In this document: piece by piece, positions 1 to 7,801 of the stretch
Position numbering within the stretch: position 1 is the stretch's first letter
Layout: every line of letters starts with the position of its first letter
NCBI GenBank assembly: GCA_905236635.1
Contig: CAJOCJ010000017.1
Coordinates: forward strand, 1-52,922
DNA length: 52,922 nt
Reading direction: 5' to 3'
DNA from: an uncultured Bacteroidales bacterium
Lineage (GTDB): Bacteria; Bacteroidota; Bacteroidia; Bacteroidales; F082
Position numbers and translations under genes: made by a program
The notes under the pieces: generated by a model
What the model saw: the letters and a program-made list of their open reading frames with translations, nothing else
The model's database searches: none
Told to the model about the DNA's origin: nothing

Positions 1-97
1 TTGTAACGTAACGAGAAGTTCCCGGGATGCCTGTTGCCTTTTGCTCTGTGCACTCCAAAATCACTTGTACGCGTGCGTCTTTAACTTTCTTTGACAT
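1..97 (-). CDS. rpmG: 50S ribosomal protein L33, N-terminal part (cut by window edge)
   Basis: The minus strand reads [16 protein letters not shown] followed by [16 protein letters not shown], which is the highly conserved beginning of bacterial L33, a small protein of the large ribosomal subunit. The ATG is at 97-95, preceded by an AAAGGATAAG stretch. About 32 codons are present; the rest, roughly 30 codons in a normal L33, lies before position 1. The reading is clear from the family signature, although the frame is too short to be listed by most ORF callers. Confidence 0.9.
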   Translation of the reverse strand, partial: MSKKVKDARVQVILECTEQKATGIPGTSRYVT

Positions 98-124
98 ATT
101 CTTATCCTTTCAAATTTCGGACTG

Positions 125-132
125 CAAAAATA
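125..132 (-). promoter_or_regulatory. Bacteroidetes -7 element for rpmG
   Basis: On the minus strand this reads TATTTTTG, a match to the Bacteroidetes primary-sigma -7 consensus TAnnTTTG, about 27 bases upstream of the L33 start codon. No clear -33 TTG was identified. Confidence 0.55.
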
Positions 133-210
133 CACATTTTTTTAATACGTTCCAATATTTTTCAGTCAAAAAATTTCAAAACTTTAATAATCTGATTATC
201 AATTAGTTAA

Positions 211-1891
211 TTATTCCTTGTTGATAATTTTGTTGACAACCTCAAGAATTTCAGCCTCTTTCTTAATGGCAGCGGCCTCAATCTTTGCGCCATCGGCGAC
301 GATTTTGTCGGCAAATGCTCTGTCCTTAAGACCAGCGGCGTTGATTTTCACGTTGAGATATGCGCCCATGACGGCACTTCTGCAGCACAAAGCACCCACT
401 CCGGCGTCTGACACTGATGCAGGGTTGCCTGTCTTTGCCATAGCTTCTACAATCTCGAATGCCTCGAATGCCACGTTCATGGTCTTGAACGGCACCTTTG
501 TGGCGTATTGTGAGGCTAACTCAAGGGCTTCCATACGTGCAGCCTTGTCGGCGTCGGTCTTCTTAGGCATCTGCAATGCGGCCATGATTTTGTTGAAGGC
601 GTTGGTGTCTTCGTCAACAAGGTCAAGTAATTGATCCTTAAGGATTTGACCTTTTTCTGCGACTTTCGAGAACTCTTCCCAGCGCTCGTCCCATCCTGGT
701 TTGTGTGATGACAGGTTAGCCACCATCGTTGCCAATGCTGCGCCGAGAGCGCCCATGTAAGCTGATATTGAGCCGCCACCTGGTGCCGGACTCTCGCTAG
801 CAGTCTCGTTGGCGAAGCCTGTGCATGTCATGTCAACGAGCTTCTTCTGTGTCATGTCTTCAATAAGGAATTCGATGACTTTTTCCTTCGGGTTGAACGG
901 TTTGAGGTCATCAAGACCCATCGACTTGATGGCGATCTTCATGATTTCGTCCTCGCTCACGCCCAGTGAACGCTGCTGTTTCGCGAGATAATACTTACCG
1001 GCGTCGATAAGCACCTTCTTAGGAATCAAACCCACAATCTCGCAACCTGTCACACGTACTCCACGTGCTGCCGCCTTGGCGCAGACCTCGTCGAAGCAGA
1101 CATGTACCGGCGAGACGTTGATGTTGGTGATGTTCATCGACACCTGAGCGATGCCGTATTCCTCGATAAACCAGCCGATAGCCTTGGTGCTCTTCAGAGT
1201 GCCAGGAATCATAATGGTGTTGCCGTTTTCGTCTTTCATCGGCTTGTCGGTGACCTTCGGTCCCACTCTCTTCGGACGGCCTTTCTCGCGGACGTCGAAA
1301 GCGATGGCGTTGGCGCGACGTGTCGATGTGGTGTTGAGATTATAGTTGATCGCGATGAGGAAGTCGCGGGCTCCCACCTGTGTGGCGCCGGTCTGTGCCA
1401 CGTGCTCGTTCCACTCGTTAGGACCGAAATCAGGTTTCCATTCCTCGGTGCCGAGACGGCTCGACAGTGATTCATATTCGCCTGTACGGCAATAAGCCAA
1501 GTTTTTACGTTTTGGCTGGAAAGCGGCCTCTTCGTAGCAGTAAATTGGGATGTTGAGCTCTTCGCCGAAGCGTTTTGCAAGGTTACGGGCGTAAACCACC
1601 ACCTCATCCATCGTGATGTTTGATATCGGGATGAGTGGGCAGACGTCTGTTGCACCCTGACGTGGGTGGTCGCCGTGATGGTTACGCATGTCGATGAGCT
1701 CGGCAGCCTTCTTCACCACGCGGAATGCGGCTTCGCACACGTTTTCCGGCTCGCCCACAAAGGTGATGACGGTACGGTTTGTCGTCGCATTTCACGCCTT
1801 CGACCTTCTCGATCTCGGCTGTCACCTGGTTGATGATGTTCATATCGCGACCTTCGCTGATATTCGGAACACATTCGATAAGCTGTTTCAT
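211..1891 (-). pseudogene. ftcD: Glutamate formiminotransferase / formimino-THF cyclodeaminase, frameshifted near the N-terminus
   Basis: FtcD catalyses the last steps of one histidine-degradation route: it transfers the formimino group of formiminoglutamate to tetrahydrofolate, releasing glutamate, then deaminates formimino-THF. The N-terminus (MKQLIECVPNISEGRD) starts at 1891 in one frame. The rest, from TNRTVITFVGEPENV to the stop at 211, is in another frame. The formiminotransferase domain has HHGDHPRQGATDVCP; the C-terminal cyclodeaminase domain has the conserved APGGGS loop. At about 1789 the reading jumps from EGVK to ATTNRTV, so the normal LLDVDPGK-like segment is missing, a net loss of about 23 bases compared with the family. 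In the downstream frame a TGA lies just before the junction, and the internal GTG at 1758 falls inside the conserved fold, so it is not a plausible start. This is either a genuine inactivating deletion or an assembly or read error; the remaining domains look intact. Confidence 0.85.
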
Positions 1892-1925
1892 GATGTATGT
1901 TTATTTTGTAATTATTTTCTGCGGG

Positions 1926-1933
1926 CAAAAATA
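1926..1933 (-). promoter_or_regulatory. -7 element upstream of ftcD
   Basis: TATTTTTG on the minus strand matches TAnnTTTG, about 35 bases upstream of the ftcD ATG. The promoter looks intact even though the coding frame is broken. Confidence 0.5.
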
Positions 1934-2317
1934 GTAAAAATAATTCATAATGCGACCAGCAAGCTGTGATTTTGACAAAATATCGGGTCAAAAGTTGTAT
2001 TTATCGGGTTAGAGACCATTATCAGCTCCTGCCTTATTGAAAGGATGACAATTCAAATTATAAAAATACTAATTTAAATAAAAGTGGAGAGAGGAAAGAG
2101 AAAAGAATATAAAGCCTGTGTACCCATCCCTAATAATTGGACAGTCGTGAAATCGAGGTAACTATTACCTTACACTCAATTTAGAACCTGTCCTAAAAAG
2201 GAAAAGTTCACACAGCGTATCTTGAGTTTTTAGAGTTATTGCGCTAAGTAGAAATATAATACTTAAAGCATTGGTTATGATTTATAAAGATTTTAATGAT
2301 TCATACTATAATATTCA
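1934..2317. other. Intergenic stretch without a recognisable gene
   Basis: This AT-rich gap lies between ftcD and the secreted-protein gene ending at 2318. I see no convincing coding frame, tRNA, rRNA or complete insertion sequence. Short blocks such as GGACAGTCGTGAAATCGAGG (2140-2159) and the less AT-rich stretch 2187-2225 could be remnants of a mobile element, but I could not match them to any family. Confidence 0.4.
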
Positions 2318-3532
2318 TTAATTTCCTATTCCAATTCCTATATTCCAGGTAAAACCAATTTTATCAAATCCGATAGCGGTGTCAGTTTCACCATAGCACT
2401 TGCAACCAGCACCAATATCAATAGTACATAATTCTAAATAAATTTTGTATCCTAAAACAAAGGACAAGCCATTTATAGAACTTAACGAGAATCTTTCCTG
2501 TTCTTCCTGAACTTCCGTGCATGAATATATGTGATAATATACATATTCTTCATAGGTCTTATTGGACCACCAATCATCAGATTGATATGCAGTGTATCTG
2601 CTTTCATAATCATCATAAAAGTGATCTGTTACCACAAATTCGTTGCAGCCATAATTGATGCCAAGATAAAACCCTTTATATAAAAATACATTTAGTCCAA
2701 AAGAATAAACAAGTTTTAATTTATTAAAAGTTTTTGATGTACTATCCTTACCAGAGATGGCATTAATTCGTTTTTTAGAAAAACCCAAACCAGCATGTGG
2801 TTCAATTCCCATAGTTCCACCAATTCTTCCACTTAAAGCAAACCCTATCAAATTTGCTCCTCCATAGGTAATACCATTACCAACAGCTAAAGATATGTAT
2901 TTGCCATGTTCATAATCATCCATCCACAAATCGCCAAAACTTTCTAATCGGTTTTGTCGTCTGTATTTCCTATCGGCTCTTCTTTGTGCTTTTTCTTGGT
3001 CTTTCTCCTTAGCTTTCTTTACAGATTTCATGCGGTCATTATATGCAGCGACTTCATGATAATAATTGGCGTCATCACAACTCCAATTATGTGGCAAATC
3101 ATAAAATTTTGCCGACCTATCAGCGTTTATGCTCATTTGTATTAGAACAAATGTTCTGTATTGAATATCGTTCCTCTCATTCTCAACAATCAATGGATCT
3201 GTCTGACAAGTTATTTTTATTTGTCGATTGGTAAATCTCATAGCCGCATCAAGGCCACCTTTCTCTATTTTTGCAATGTCTTGTGCGCCTATATTTACAG
3301 ACCCAAGTTCATATTGTCCTTTAACAACCGCGTCTGCAAAGGCTTTATTTCTGGCTTCATCTTCCGTCTTTCCATTACCTTCTCCATAAACAAAAATGTA
3401 TTTTCCAGACTCGGGCGCTTGTATAACATTCTTAGCCCAATATGGCCTTGGCACTTGTGCAACTAAATTAGATTGCAATAGTGTCACCAGTATAAAACAT
3501 CCAATAAGTTTAATGTGATTATTCATAATCAT
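2318..3532 (-). CDS. Secreted LPP20-like domain protein with beta-barrel-like C-terminal half
   Basis: This 404-residue protein has a signal peptide (hydrophobic segment ending LVAQ, about residue 26). A domain at about 27-135 begins RPYWAKN and contains YGEGNGKTEDEARNKAFAD, the pattern seen in LPP20-type proteins. Next come a strongly charged linker at about 165-195 rich in K, R, E and Q, and then about 200 residues of alternating hydrophobic and aromatic strands with many glycines (SLAVGNGITYGG, FGLNVFLYKGFYLGINYG, WNIGIGIGN at the end) that resemble an outer-membrane barrel. The start ATGATT overlaps the stop of the preceding gene by 4 bases, so translation is probably coupled. Its N-terminal domain is a paralogue of the gene just upstream. 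The function is not known to me; the envelope location is inferred. Confidence 0.7.
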   Translation of the reverse strand: MIMNNHIKLIGCFILVTLLQSNLVAQVPRPYWAKNVIQAPESGKYIFVYGEGNGKTEDEARNKAFADAVVKGQYELGSVNIGAQDIAKIEKGGLDAAMRFTNRQIKITCQTDPLIVENERNDIQYRTFVLIQMSINADRSAKFYDLPHNWSCDDANYYHEVAAYNDRMKSVKKAKEKDQEKAQRRADRKYRRQNRLESFGDLWMDDYEHGKYISLAVGNGITYGGANLIGFALSGRIGGTMGIEPHAGLGFSKKRINAISGKDSTSKTFNKLKLVYSFGLNVFLYKGFYLGINYGCNEFVVTDHFYDDYESRYTAYQSDDWWSNKTYEEYVYYHIYSCTEVQEEQERFSLSSINGLSFVLGYKIYLELCTIDIGAGCKCYGETDTAIGFDKIGFTWNIGIGIGN

Positions 3533-3960
3533 TCAATTTCTTGTTGCGTGTCACAATCAAAAGTTTTAAAATCAGGTATCGGGCTTGCCCTTTTTGAAAC
3601 TTGTGCCAAAACAAAAACCGTTATCATGTTATCACTTCTGACATAACGGTCGGTATATTTGCAAACAATGTTAATCGGAATTTTGTAATAATGAGAGATT
3701 GTCGCAATATCTGAAATATTTGATAGTGAGTCAAGTTGAGAGACATCAACTGGAATTCCTTTTGCCAACACACTCTCATAAACCAAATTGGCTATGGCCT
3801 TACTCTCTGCTAAATCCTCAGTTCGTCCTTTACCTACACCAACTCTGTAATAATAATCATCAGCTTGATTCGGAGTCTGTTTGATCCAATACGGACGCGC
3901 ACTTTGAGCATTTATGGGTATTGCAACAAGCATTAATATAACCAATACATAATACCTCAT
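3529..3960 (-). CDS. Secreted LPP20-like domain protein (short)
   Basis: About 143 residues. I chose the ATG at 3960 because it begins a clean signal peptide (MRYYVLVILMLVAIPINAQ); the same frame extends 11 codons upstream to 3993, but those residues do not fit a signal sequence. The mature part starts ARPYWIKQTP and has the motif YYRVGVGKGRTEDLAESKA, closely parallel to RPYWAKN and YGEGNGKTEDEARNKA in the next gene, so the two are paralogues. It consists of one such domain only. It lies second in a three-gene minus-strand operon and overlaps its downstream neighbour by 4 bases. The role is unknown. Confidence 0.7.
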   Translation of the reverse strand: MRYYVLVILMLVAIPINAQSARPYWIKQTPNQADDYYYRVGVGKGRTEDLAESKAIANLVYESVLAKGIPVDVSQLDSLSNISDIATISHYYKIPINIVCKYTDRYVRSDNMITVFVLAQVSKRASPIPDFKTFDCDTQQEIE

Positions 3961-4020
3961 ATTCCAATATAATATGAAAGCAATGCGATTCACTATATAT
4001 CACATTACTTTCAACGAATC

Positions 4021-4689
4021 TTAATTATTTTGATACTCTTCTTCTATAGCATTGTTCATATATTCCTTGAATTTCATGTGATCGTAATCAAGCTTGTATC
4101 CTGCTTCGAGCTCTCTCATTGTTTCATCAACAGCATCTTTAACTGGAATGTGTACTGCAACATAACCTATATATCCCCCTTCATTCTCATCGTGAGCAAC
4201 TTTACGACATACTGCATTAGCATATTTGTTTAATACTTTTTTAGCAATAGCCTCTGCTCCGCCTTCCAATTTGCTTTCATATATTTTTTTGCCACTTGGA
4301 ATATTTGCATCCTTATTATACCATGTTGTGGCATTTTTAATAACACCCACAAATTTTGTAGACAGCTCCTGAATAGCAGCTTGATTAGCCCCTATAATTG
4401 CTGAAGTCCTGTCTGGACGACCTTCTACGACTCCATATCCGGCCATATACACGCCAGGATTATCAAGTCCCTCATCCATACACGGCATTTCGAGTATTTG
4501 TTCACCCTTTTTATACTCTGGTGTCCCCAGCTGCTCATTAATTTTTTGTGTCGGTTGTTGAGCAACTGTTTGTTGTTGCATAGGCTGTTGTGTTTGAGGC
4601 TGGTTGTTTGCCATCTGTTTTTCACTTCCGCAGCTTGCCAATGCAATGGCGAAGATAGCTGCCATTCCGAGTAAATGTAACTTTTTCAT
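4021..4689 (-). CDS. LPP20-like lipoprotein
   Basis: This 222-residue protein has a lipoprotein signal peptide with lipobox LASC (Cys at about residue 20), so it is predicted to be a lipid-anchored envelope protein. A low-complexity linker rich in Q, P and T (about 28-50) is followed by a domain with AGYGVVEGRPDRTSAIIGANQAA, which resembles the glycine-rich first motif of the two downstream proteins (here GYGVVEGRPDRTSA). It is first in the operon, 60 bases before the ATG chosen for the next gene, behind a well-formed -33/-7 promoter. No enzymatic residues are apparent. The three proteins may form a surface complex, but this is inference from domain similarity and gene order. Confidence 0.75.
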   Translation of the reverse strand: MKKLHLLGMAAIFAIALASCGSEKQMANNQPQTQQPMQQQTVAQQPTQKINEQLGTPEYKKGEQILEMPCMDEGLDNPGVYMAGYGVVEGRPDRTSAIIGANQAAIQELSTKFVGVIKNATTWYNKDANIPSGKKIYESKLEGGAEAIAKKVLNKYANAVCRKVAHDENEGGYIGYVAVHIPVKDAVDETMRELEAGYKLDYDHMKFKEYMNNAIEEEYQNN

Positions 4690-4762
4690 GATTTTAAATT
4701 TTTAATTGTTAATAATTAGTTGTGTTAATCATTATAACCAGATTGATGATATTTGCAACTTG

Positions 4763-4792
4763 CAAATTTACACCTAACTTATTAAAAATCAA
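4763..4792 (-). promoter_or_regulatory. -33/-7 promoter of the LPP20-like operon
   Basis: On the minus strand TTG (4792-4790) is followed 19 bases later by TAAATTTG (4770-4763), matching the Bacteroidetes TTTG-N19-21-TAnnTTTG promoter. It lies about 75 bases upstream of the lipoprotein start codon at 4689, leaving a long leader. Confidence 0.6.
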
Positions 4793-4947
4793 AATATTAG
4801 CTGTACCTTTTGCGGTAAAATAATGTGATAAATAATGCTAAATTTTTGGAATTTTAGTTCACGTATATAAAAATAGACACACTATATCATATAGGTGTCT
4901 ATAATGCACGAACCAATCAATTTTTAAAAAATATAAATTGGTTTTGG

Positions 4948-5586
4948 CTATATAATCTGACCAAAAACCTTATCCCTTTGTAATGTCATGTCATTTAAAC
5001 GCTTTGCTATAACATCCCAATCAAAATCCCAATTTAACATCACAATGTCTTCATCAAAATCAATATCGGCAAAATAAACCAATGCCTTCGCCAACATCAT
5101 CTGATTTGACGATGGAAACTTTACCGAATAAAACCTCAACATATCATCAAAACTGTATTTCGACGAAAGAAAGGCTATGTCAATGAAATCTTTGATTCTG
5201 GAGCCATTATCGCATATAGCGGACAGTTTCATAGCAATAACATCAGGAATGCTTTCAAAACGCACCCCTTCTATTGTTTCAATAGGGCAAACTTGCGGAT
5301 AATCATATTTTATTAAGTCAATCTTAACATTGTTTACAAAGCCTTTTAAAGTCTTACCCTTCTCGTATGAAACCATTAAACCATATTTATTTACAAGTAA
5401 CTCTCTTAACTCTTGTAAAGCAAATTCGTCTTTTGTAAACAAATCCAAATCAATGCTTTTACGATGCCCCATTCGCAAAGCAAGAGACGTTCCTCCAACC
5501 AAGTTGAACGATGATAACAAATCTTCTGATTGCAGTTTTCTCAGCAATTCAAGAGTGCCATTCTCGATTGTCTCCTTGTATAGCAT
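4948..5586 (-). CDS. AbiEii/AbiGii-type nucleotidyltransferase toxin
   Basis: This protein of about 212 residues has the nucleotidyltransferase signature GGTSLALRMGHRKSIDLDLF: a GGTS loop followed by the DLD acidic pair that binds metal and nucleotide. AbiEii-type proteins are toxins of type IV-like toxin-antitoxin or abortive-infection systems; characterised relatives modify tRNA by adding nucleotides. The ATG at 5586 (MLYKETIENG) was chosen over one at 5622 because a strong GAGGAG ribosome-binding site lies just before it. It overlaps the end of the DUF6922-like gene by 46 bases, a typical coupled arrangement of these pairs. The activity is inferred from family motifs. Confidence 0.8.
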   Translation of the reverse strand: MLYKETIENGTLELLRKLQSEDLLSSFNLVGGTSLALRMGHRKSIDLDLFTKDEFALQELRELLVNKYGLMVSYEKGKTLKGFVNNVKIDLIKYDYPQVCPIETIEGVRFESIPDVIAMKLSAICDNGSRIKDFIDIAFLSSKYSFDDMLRFYSVKFPSSNQMMLAKALVYFADIDFDEDIVMLNWDFDWDVIAKRLNDMTLQRDKVFGQII

Positions 5587-5876
5587 CGCAACTCCTCTTT
5601 TTTGAGATTGAAATAATGGCAAACAAAATTCATATCTATATCCGACAGATATGGAACGCTTTTGATAATTTCTCTGAAACCAGAAAAACCACCATAAATA
5701 TCAAAGGCACCATAAAAATCGCTGAAATCACCGCGTTCTATAATGCGTTGAACAACAATCGCCTTGGATTTTTGCCAATCAAAACATGAAATGTCATAAT
5801 CCCAAAGCAACGCGGTATTTATCTTGTTGCTATTAGGCTTATATCCTGAAAAAAATGTATTTGCAGCACTATGCAT
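5541..5876 (-). CDS. DUF6922-like protein, likely antitoxin partner of the AbiEii-type toxin
   Basis: This 111-residue protein contains LLWDYDISCFDWQKSK followed by a VVQRIIERGDFSDF stretch. That is the pattern of small Bacteroidetes proteins (DUF6922) found immediately upstream of AbiEii-type nucleotidyltransferases and presumed to be their antitoxins. Later residues (REIIKSVPYLSDIDMNFVC, FNLKKEELRCY) fit the same family. It shares a promoter with, and overlaps, the toxin gene. No enzymatic motif is seen. The antitoxin role comes from position and family association, not from a demonstrated activity. Confidence 0.72.
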   Translation of the reverse strand: MHSAANTFFSGYKPNSNKINTALLWDYDISCFDWQKSKAIVVQRIIERGDFSDFYGAFDIYGGFSGFREIIKSVPYLSDIDMNFVCHYFNLKKEELRCYTRRQSRMALLNC

Positions 5877-5911
5877 ATCTCATGTTTTAATGATAATTAT
5901 TCTATCGACTG

Positions 5912-5919
5912 CAAAAATA
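5912..5919 (-). promoter_or_regulatory. -7 element of the DUF6922/AbiEii operon
   Basis: TATTTTTG on the minus strand matches TAnnTTTG. It sits about 36 bases upstream of the DUF6922-like start codon, in the short gap behind the XRE gene. Confidence 0.5.
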
Positions 5920-5933
5920 ATAAAAATAATATA

Positions 5934-6188
5934 TCACTCAACCTTTGTGCTGATTTTTTGATAAAACTCACTGCAATCCATAAAGAAGTCATGATCCAAA
6001 GCCTTGCTTATCTGGAACAACAAATCTGTGTTTATCCAAGGTCGCATAAACAACTTGTAAAGGTTCTCGCGCGAACAGTTTACCTGCTTAGCCAACCAAG
6101 TGATGCTCCTGCCCTGCCGGTCAAGCTCTGCTTTTATCAGTTTGCCGATGTGAAACTGACCCTGCTGGTAATGGTGATGTCTGCTCAT
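5934..6188 (-). CDS. Small XRE/HTH DNA-binding protein
   Basis: This protein of about 84 residues starts MSRHHHYQQGQFHIGKLI. A helix-turn-helix follows (ELDRQGRSITWLAKQVNCSRENLYKLF, about residues 22-48), then ISKALDHDFF, a C-terminal pattern common in small Bacteroidetes XRE-type regulators (HIG.LI...L...I.WLA...C.R.N.Y..F). The frame could extend upstream to 6284, but that part lies in a long hairpin and has no family resemblance, so I used the ATG at 6188. It sits directly upstream of the toxin-antitoxin-like pair on the same strand and may regulate it. The opposite-strand ORF here is a shadow. Confidence 0.7.
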   Translation of the reverse strand: MSRHHHYQQGQFHIGKLIKAELDRQGRSITWLAKQVNCSRENLYKLFMRPWINTDLLFQISKALDHDFFMDCSEFYQKISTKVE

Positions 6189-6250
6189 AACGCCTGCCTT
6201 TCCAGAACTCCACCCTCGCAAGCAAATAAAAAAGGCGTTCACCGTTTGTC

Positions 6251-6386
6251 GCTTATCCCTATTGAAGGCGTCTGGAAAGCCCATGAGTGAATAAGCTAAA
6301 ACAGTTCACGCCCGTGACGTGAACCTCGCTTGCTTATCATCACTCATTTCAAGTTTTCCAGACTTCTCAATAGGATAACAAGAGCG
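6251..6386. repeat. Long imperfect inverted repeat (hairpin element)
   Basis: The arms pair in blocks: CTATTGA (6259-6265) with TCAATAG (6367-6373), GTCTGGAAA (6270-6278) with TTTCCAGAC (6355-6363), ATGAGTGA (6283-6290) with TCACTCAT (6340-6347), ATAAGC (6291-6296) with GCTTAT (6332-6337), and an apical GTTCACG (6304-6310) with CGTGAAC (6318-6324). The whole could fold as one hairpin of about 130 bases with bulges. It lies upstream of the XRE gene within the roughly 370-base gap before hutI. It could be a MITE-like remnant, a structured leader or a terminator; no coding sequence is apparent. Confidence 0.75.
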
Positions 6387-6492
6387 TATAGTTCTAATTA
6401 TTATCTATGTCTATTTAATTCTTACAAAGCTCATTTTGACACTGCAAATATACAAAATTTTTGTTTAAAAATCTAAAAAGTAAGAAAAATAA

Positions 6493-6512
6493 GGATGTCG
6501 CACGCGACATCC
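6493..6512 (-). terminator. Rho-independent terminator after hutI
   Basis: A perfect inverted repeat GGATGTCGC-2-GCGACATCC lies 45 bases beyond the hutI stop and is followed on the minus strand by TTATTTTTC. It probably ends the DHS-like/hutI transcript. Confidence 0.75.
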
Positions 6513-6514
6513 CT

Positions 6515-6556
6515 ACTAAAAACTTTACACTATTAAACTACTCTAAACTCTACACT
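6515..6556. repeat. Degenerate heptamer run between hutI stop and terminator
   Basis: On the minus strand, between the hutI stop and the terminator hairpin, the sequence is a run of near-seven-base units (AGTGTAG, AGTTTAG, AGTAGTT and relatives). The first units overlap the hutI stop. A very similar run containing AGTGTAGAGT lies after the acyl-CoA ligase gene (47352-47414), also just before a hairpin. Confidence 0.5.
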
Positions 6557-7801
6557 TTAAACTACTAACTTTCCTTTAATCACCATCTTCGCAACCTTGT
6601 TCGCACCATAATAATACGGCATAAACTCCAGCTGCGTCATCGGCTTGGTAATCATCACGTTGGCGATTTTGCCTTTGGTGATTGAACCGAGCTCGCGGCT
6701 CACGTCCATGGCGTAGGCTGTATTTATGGTGGTGGCGTTCAGGGCCTCCTCCGGCGTCAGACGGTAACGGATGCACGCACAAGAAAGCACAAACTGCATG
6801 TTGCCCGACGGCGACGTCCCAGGGTTGAAGTCGGAGGCCATTGCCACCGGCAATCCGGCGTTAATCATGTCTCTCGCTGGCGATAACGGCAGGTTCAGGA
6901 AGAACGCACAGCCCGGCAATATTGTAGGCATGGTGTCGGAGCCCTTCAGCGCCTCGATCTCGGCCTGTCCCATCTGCTCGAGGTGGTCAACTGATATCGC
7001 GCCATATTTAACGCCGACCTGAACGCCACCCGACACCGCCATCTCGTTGGCGTGTATCTTTGGGCGCATGCCGTATTTGATACCCGCCATGAGAATCCTC
7101 TCCGTGTCTTCGACAGTGAAGAAGCCCTTGTCGCAGAAAACATCAATAAAATCTGCCAGATCCTCAGCCGCCACCAGTGGAATCATCTCGTTGATGACGA
7201 GGTCAACATAGTCTTCCTGATGTCCACGGTACTCCATCGGGATGCCGTGAGCACCAAGGAAATTCGCCTTTATCGTCATCGGCGAGTTCTCCTTCAGGCG
7301 ACGAATCACACGCAGGAGTTTCATCTCGCTCTCGGTGGTGAGGCCGTAGCCGCTCTTTATCTCGACGGCGCCTGTTCCCATGCGCATAATCTCGTCCAAG
7401 CGCTGCATCGCCGACTCATAAAGCTCGTCTTCGCTAGCAACAGCAGTGGCTTTCGCTGAGTTAAGGATTCCGCCACCTCTCTTAGCTATCTCTTCGTAGC
7501 TGAGGCCTTTGATCTTATCGCAGAACTCCATCTCGCGTGAGTTGGCGTACACCAGATGTGTGTGCGAGTCGCAGAACGCAGGCAACACAATTCCACCTTT
7601 GGCATCGACGACTCTCTTCTCTTCAGCCAGATATTCCTGGTATTTCGGAGAGTTCATCTTGCCATAGTCGGCAATCTTGCTGCCTTTTATATAAAGGTAC
7701 GCGTTCTTGATGCGCTTAACATCCGACATCGCGGAGCCGGCTTTCCAAAGAGAGCCATCCTCCACGATGCCACAAAGTTCTTTTATATTTGTGATTAGCA
7801 T
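6557..7801 (-). CDS. hutI: Imidazolonepropionase
   Basis: A 414-residue amidohydrolase that opens imidazolone-5-propionate to formiminoglutamate, the third step of histidine degradation and the step before FtcD. The metal-binding motif PAFCDSHTHLVYANSRE (about residues 76-92), the GGGILN segment, KIHANEM and the late ASDFNPGTSPSGNM segment are all characteristic of HutI, and the length is normal. Its ATG overlaps the stop codon of the upstream deoxyhypusine-synthase-like gene by one base (TAATG), so the two are translated from one message. A terminator hairpin follows. hutH and hutU are not in this window. Confidence 0.95.
   Translation of the reverse strand: MLITNIKELCGIVEDGSLWKAGSAMSDVKRIKNAYLYIKGSKIADYGKMNSPKYQEYLAEEKRVVDAKGGIVLPAFCDSHTHLVYANSREMEFCDKIKGLSYEEIAKRGGGILNSAKATAVASEDELYESAMQRLDEIMRMGTGAVEIKSGYGLTTESEMKLLRVIRRLKENSPMTIKANFLGAHGIPMEYRGHQEDYVDLVINEMIPLVAAEDLADFIDVFCDKGFFTVEDTERILMAGIKYGMRPKIHANEMAVSGGVQVGVKYGAISVDHLEQMGQAEIEALKGSDTMPTILPGCAFFLNLPLSPARDMINAGLPVAMASDFNPGTSPSGNMQFVLSCACIRYRLTPEEALNATTINTAYAMDVSRELGSITKGKIANVMITKPMTQLEFMPYYYGANKVAKMVIKGKLVV

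Noticed and set aside
211..1758. FtcD starting at the internal GTG at 1758
   Set aside because: That codon lies inside the conserved VITFVGEPEN strand, so a protein starting there would lack the first strands of the formiminotransferase domain. The true N-terminus is in another frame from 1891.
1934..2317. Insertion-sequence or tRNA remnant
   Set aside because: No transposase frame, matched terminal repeats or cloverleaf could be identified.
5871..6290. Plus-strand ORF of 139 codons
   Set aside because: It lies opposite the XRE-type gene, which has a real helix-turn-helix pattern. The plus-strand translation has no recognisable family features.
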